From NCBI GenBank assembly GCA_900618425.1, contig UZAN01039483.1:38515-102514 (forward strand): 64,000 nucleotides of DNA. Direction: 5' to 3'. Position 1 is the first letter of the stretch; each line of letters starts with the position of its first letter. The notes under the pieces are model-generated. The model saw only the letters and a program-made list of their open reading frames with translations, did no database searches and was not told the DNA's origin. Source of the stretch: Echinostoma caproni. Taxonomy: Eukaryota; Platyhelminthes; Trematoda; Plagiorchiida; Echinostomatidae. Made by a program: the position numbers and the translations under genes. This document shows positions 61,561 to 64,000 of the stretch, one piece after another.

Positions 61561-62036
61561 TTCATCTAAACACCAGAGCTTAGTACCTAATGAAATCAAT
61601 AGGTAAACAAAAATAAGAGGAAATTTCTACTTGGTATTGTTTGGAGATTTTTTAAATTTGAAATATGACTTACCAGAACTCCGTTACACGATGAACGCAC
61701 TTTGTCATTTGTTTGCTTTTAATACCGTTTCTCAATCCTACGTCCATATTTTAGGTGGTTTTCTAAAACATCAAAGGGTGATCATTTGTGAAGCAAGAAA
61801 ACGTTGCTTTTTTCAATACACCTAAAGATCAACCCTTTAGTTCGCTAAATGCATATTTGATTAGATGCTGTTAGTTTTATTCGTTTATTCCTTTGACATT
61901 TTGTAGCTTTCATCACTTGGCTCGTTCAGGTGTTTCCTCGTTACACTCATTCTCATTTCATTTGCGACATTCAAGATCTATTTAAATAAAATTTGCATAT
62001 ATAACACATTAACGCTAAATAAATCTGTTATGACAG
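61561..62036. other. Spacer with an exon-like patch
   Basis: The plus frame 61631-61825 is protein-like and includes an acceptor (GACTTACCAG, ending 61676) and a possible donor at 61755, but it does not splice in frame to 62037. Confidence 0.3.
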
Positions 62037-62247
62037 GTTCTACACAAAAATCGGTTTTTTTGAAGCGGATTTAGCCAAATATCTAACGCAATCAGTTCCG
62101 TATGGAGTTCCTCTAGTGTTTGGGGTCACGCAAATTATTATTTGGTGGGTTGAACGGAGGTGAGTGTAATTTCTACCGACGTGTTATGATCAAATTATGC
62201 GCTATTTACTTTCCCCCTTCAGGATGTCGTCATGTGACACTTTGTGA
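62037..62247 (+). CDS. Candidate terminal exons, membrane-like
   Basis: Exon 62037-62159 follows an acceptor (CTGTTATGACAG) and ends at the consensus donor GGAG/GTGAGT. It encodes 40 residues with a probable membrane segment (GVPLVFGVTQIIIWW) ending in VERR. A 63-base intron (62160-62222) ends in TTTACTTTCCCCCTTCAG, a textbook acceptor. The next exon adds MSSCDTL and stops at 62245-62247. Splicing instead to the acceptor at 62303 (GCTTCTTTCAG) adds IEKLGVANFRYLF and stops at 62346. Both outcomes stay in frame. The family is not recognised; upstream exons are not found. Confidence 0.42.
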
Positions 62248-62303
62248 ATATTGGAAACAAAGGGCTGATGTGACAACAATACTGTATATGTTGCTTCTTT
62301 CAG

Positions 62304-62346
62304 GATAGAAAAACTTGGCGTTGCGAATTTCCGTTATTTGTTTTAA
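62304..62346 (+). CDS. Possible alternative last exon
   Basis: Begins after GCTTCTTTCAG and continues the frame of exon 62037-62159 for 13 codons to TAA. A competing reading of the same start (DRKTWRCEFPLFVLIPP) is also open for 36 codons in phase 0, so the true frame is uncertain. Confidence 0.3.
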
Positions 62347-64000
62347 TCCCGCCCACTGCTTTCGTGCATTCCGTGTTTCGCTCTGGCATCTTTATCTGTT
62401 TACTCCTACCATAGTAACGATATACAATTGCGTAAAACTGTATTCGGAAAGTTCAATTATCTTCCGCACTGCAGAAAATATATCTTCCAAAGTGAGTGAA
62501 ATGGATTAAAAAATTTCGATAAAATAAGATTTACATTTGGATTGAAATTTTAGGTACGATACTTATATGTATGAATTTTGACATTACTGTGTCTCTCTCT
62601 AAATACATATAACTTTGTAGGGTTAAAAAAACTGAGATTTGTTAGACTGGGTTCGATTCGTGTGATTTTAATTTAGAACACAACCACACATTTTGCACCA
62701 GTGCAAAAATTATGAGCTTCATTTAGTCAACATTGAAAAAATTCTTGCCAGTGTTTAAAGAAGCATCCAGTAGAGTCCTATAGAAACTTTAACTTCCACA
62801 GTCAGTACACAGATTATTGGCTCCCCAAACTCCAGGGTCAACTCAAAGATTTTCGATCGTGGCATCTGATTAGTGACCGTGATGATATCAGGTGTAGTAA
62901 GGTGACATGATCTTCACTGGGGCATCCACCAGAACTGCACTGGTATCATTGTTCGCGACGTGTGCAAAATTTTTGATTGCATTTACAACCAATCCACATT
63001 TTTGTTTTTATAACACTATACTTCTTTTTGAATAAGCCTTATAACCGAGTGCTCGCTTCCGTGACTGTGTTTTATAAACAATACCAAAGGGGAACATGTG
63101 TGTGAGTGTATCTGCGAGTACAGCATCATGTTCTCCACTAATTCAATTATGTTCAGTCGAGAAAGTTTTCACCAACTGTGTGCCCAAGTTAGATGAAAAT
63201 TTCGAGGTTTTTGTTTACACGCCTTCTATGCTTTTGCTACCTGCCTATAGAAATTGAATCGGTAGTGAAGCAATGGATCCAGACATTTGCAATATTTACC
63301 GTTCTGTATGTAGCACAGTAGCCACTATTGATTATCCACGCAGTGGTTTATTATGAAAGCTTAACTGTGACGATTTGTTCTTGGGCATTGAATAGCAAAA
63401 AAACTGATCAAAAATGTAAAATAACGCTGTGAAAACGTTATCGTTCTCCCGAGGAATTCAATGAAAACTCAGCACACTGTACCGTCTTCTCCGGACATGT
63501 ATAGGTCTATTCAACCTATTTCCTTTAACTTTTCTTTTTAAATCCCAGGGCACAGGAAACAATTCGTTCCCCTTATCTATTATACGAGAGAAACTTTCTC
63601 AAATTATGAACCAGTTTTTGAGTTAAGTACCTATATCTTCCTCAGGGCATTGATATCTAGGCTGTGTAAGAGAATCGGAACAATAAATCGATTTAATCAA
63701 ATGTTAGTCGTGAAATGATGCAAATTGTACTGGTAGAATAATGCGCACTGTTTATCCACCATTGCCGATGTTAGTAAATAAGGTTATAGCATTCTAACGT
63801 AATCATTGGAATCCTCAATGAGACAGAGAAGAAGAAGACCAGGTGCTGAGTATACATCCGTGATATTAGAAGACTTCTCTTCTTGTCTACGCAACTAAAA
63901 TACGCTTCGTTGATTCCAAAACAACGTCAATACGAGTTCGATGTATTCCATTGGTCCCACTAGTTTCTTTTACAAATAAAGTAGCGGAATATCTATTGCA
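62347..64000. other. AT-rich stretch, nothing firm
   Basis: A donor-like AAA/GTGAGT near 62490 ends a 60-codon open frame. Nothing else is supported up to the window end. Confidence 0.3.

Noticed and set aside
1..64000. CRISPR arrays, rRNA, operons or integrated virus
   Set aside because: No spaced direct repeats, no rRNA-like conserved blocks, no gene clusters and no viral genes were seen on either strand.

Overview
The window reads as AT-rich nuclear DNA of a parasitic flatworm, most likely a digenean fluke. The best pointers are a tRNA-derived SINE whose tail is a hammerhead ribozyme (as in the Sm-alpha elements of schistosomes), Penelope-like elements (PLEs) with a GIY-YIG domain, CR1/Jockey-type LINEs and an RTE-type reverse transcriptase fragment. 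Nothing suggests a bacterium, organelle or virus: there are no operons, no long intact genes, no rRNA and no CRISPR array. Short N runs show a draft assembly.

Layout: 0-12 kb is mostly unique AT-rich DNA with two SINE copies (about 101-318 and 7856-8040) and several short minus-strand blocks that look like exons. At 12.36-12.76 kb lies the 3' end of a minus-strand LINE. At 20.57-20.72 kb is a foldback built from two inverted hammerhead/SINE tails. From 24 to 27 kb the GC content rises and candidate exons appear on both strands. At 28.1-31.2 kb a decayed LINE is split by a PLE. At 34.0 kb there is a truncated SINE, at 36-37 kb two coding-like ORFs, and at 38.6-38.9 kb an RTE fragment. A nearly full minus-strand LINE with endonuclease and RT domains lies at 42.3-44.5 kb. 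At 50.06-53.49 kb a PLE with perfect 10-bp terminal inverted repeats is split by a plus-strand LINE of the family seen at 28 kb. Candidate host exons lie at 54.6-54.9, 57.9-58.2 and 62.0-62.3 kb.

No host gene can be named. The exon calls rest on splice signals, open frames and residue composition only. In AT-rich DNA of this size many open frames of 60-120 codons arise by chance, so these calls carry modest confidence. Every reverse transcriptase seen is broken, so any copying of the SINEs must depend on elements elsewhere in the genome.
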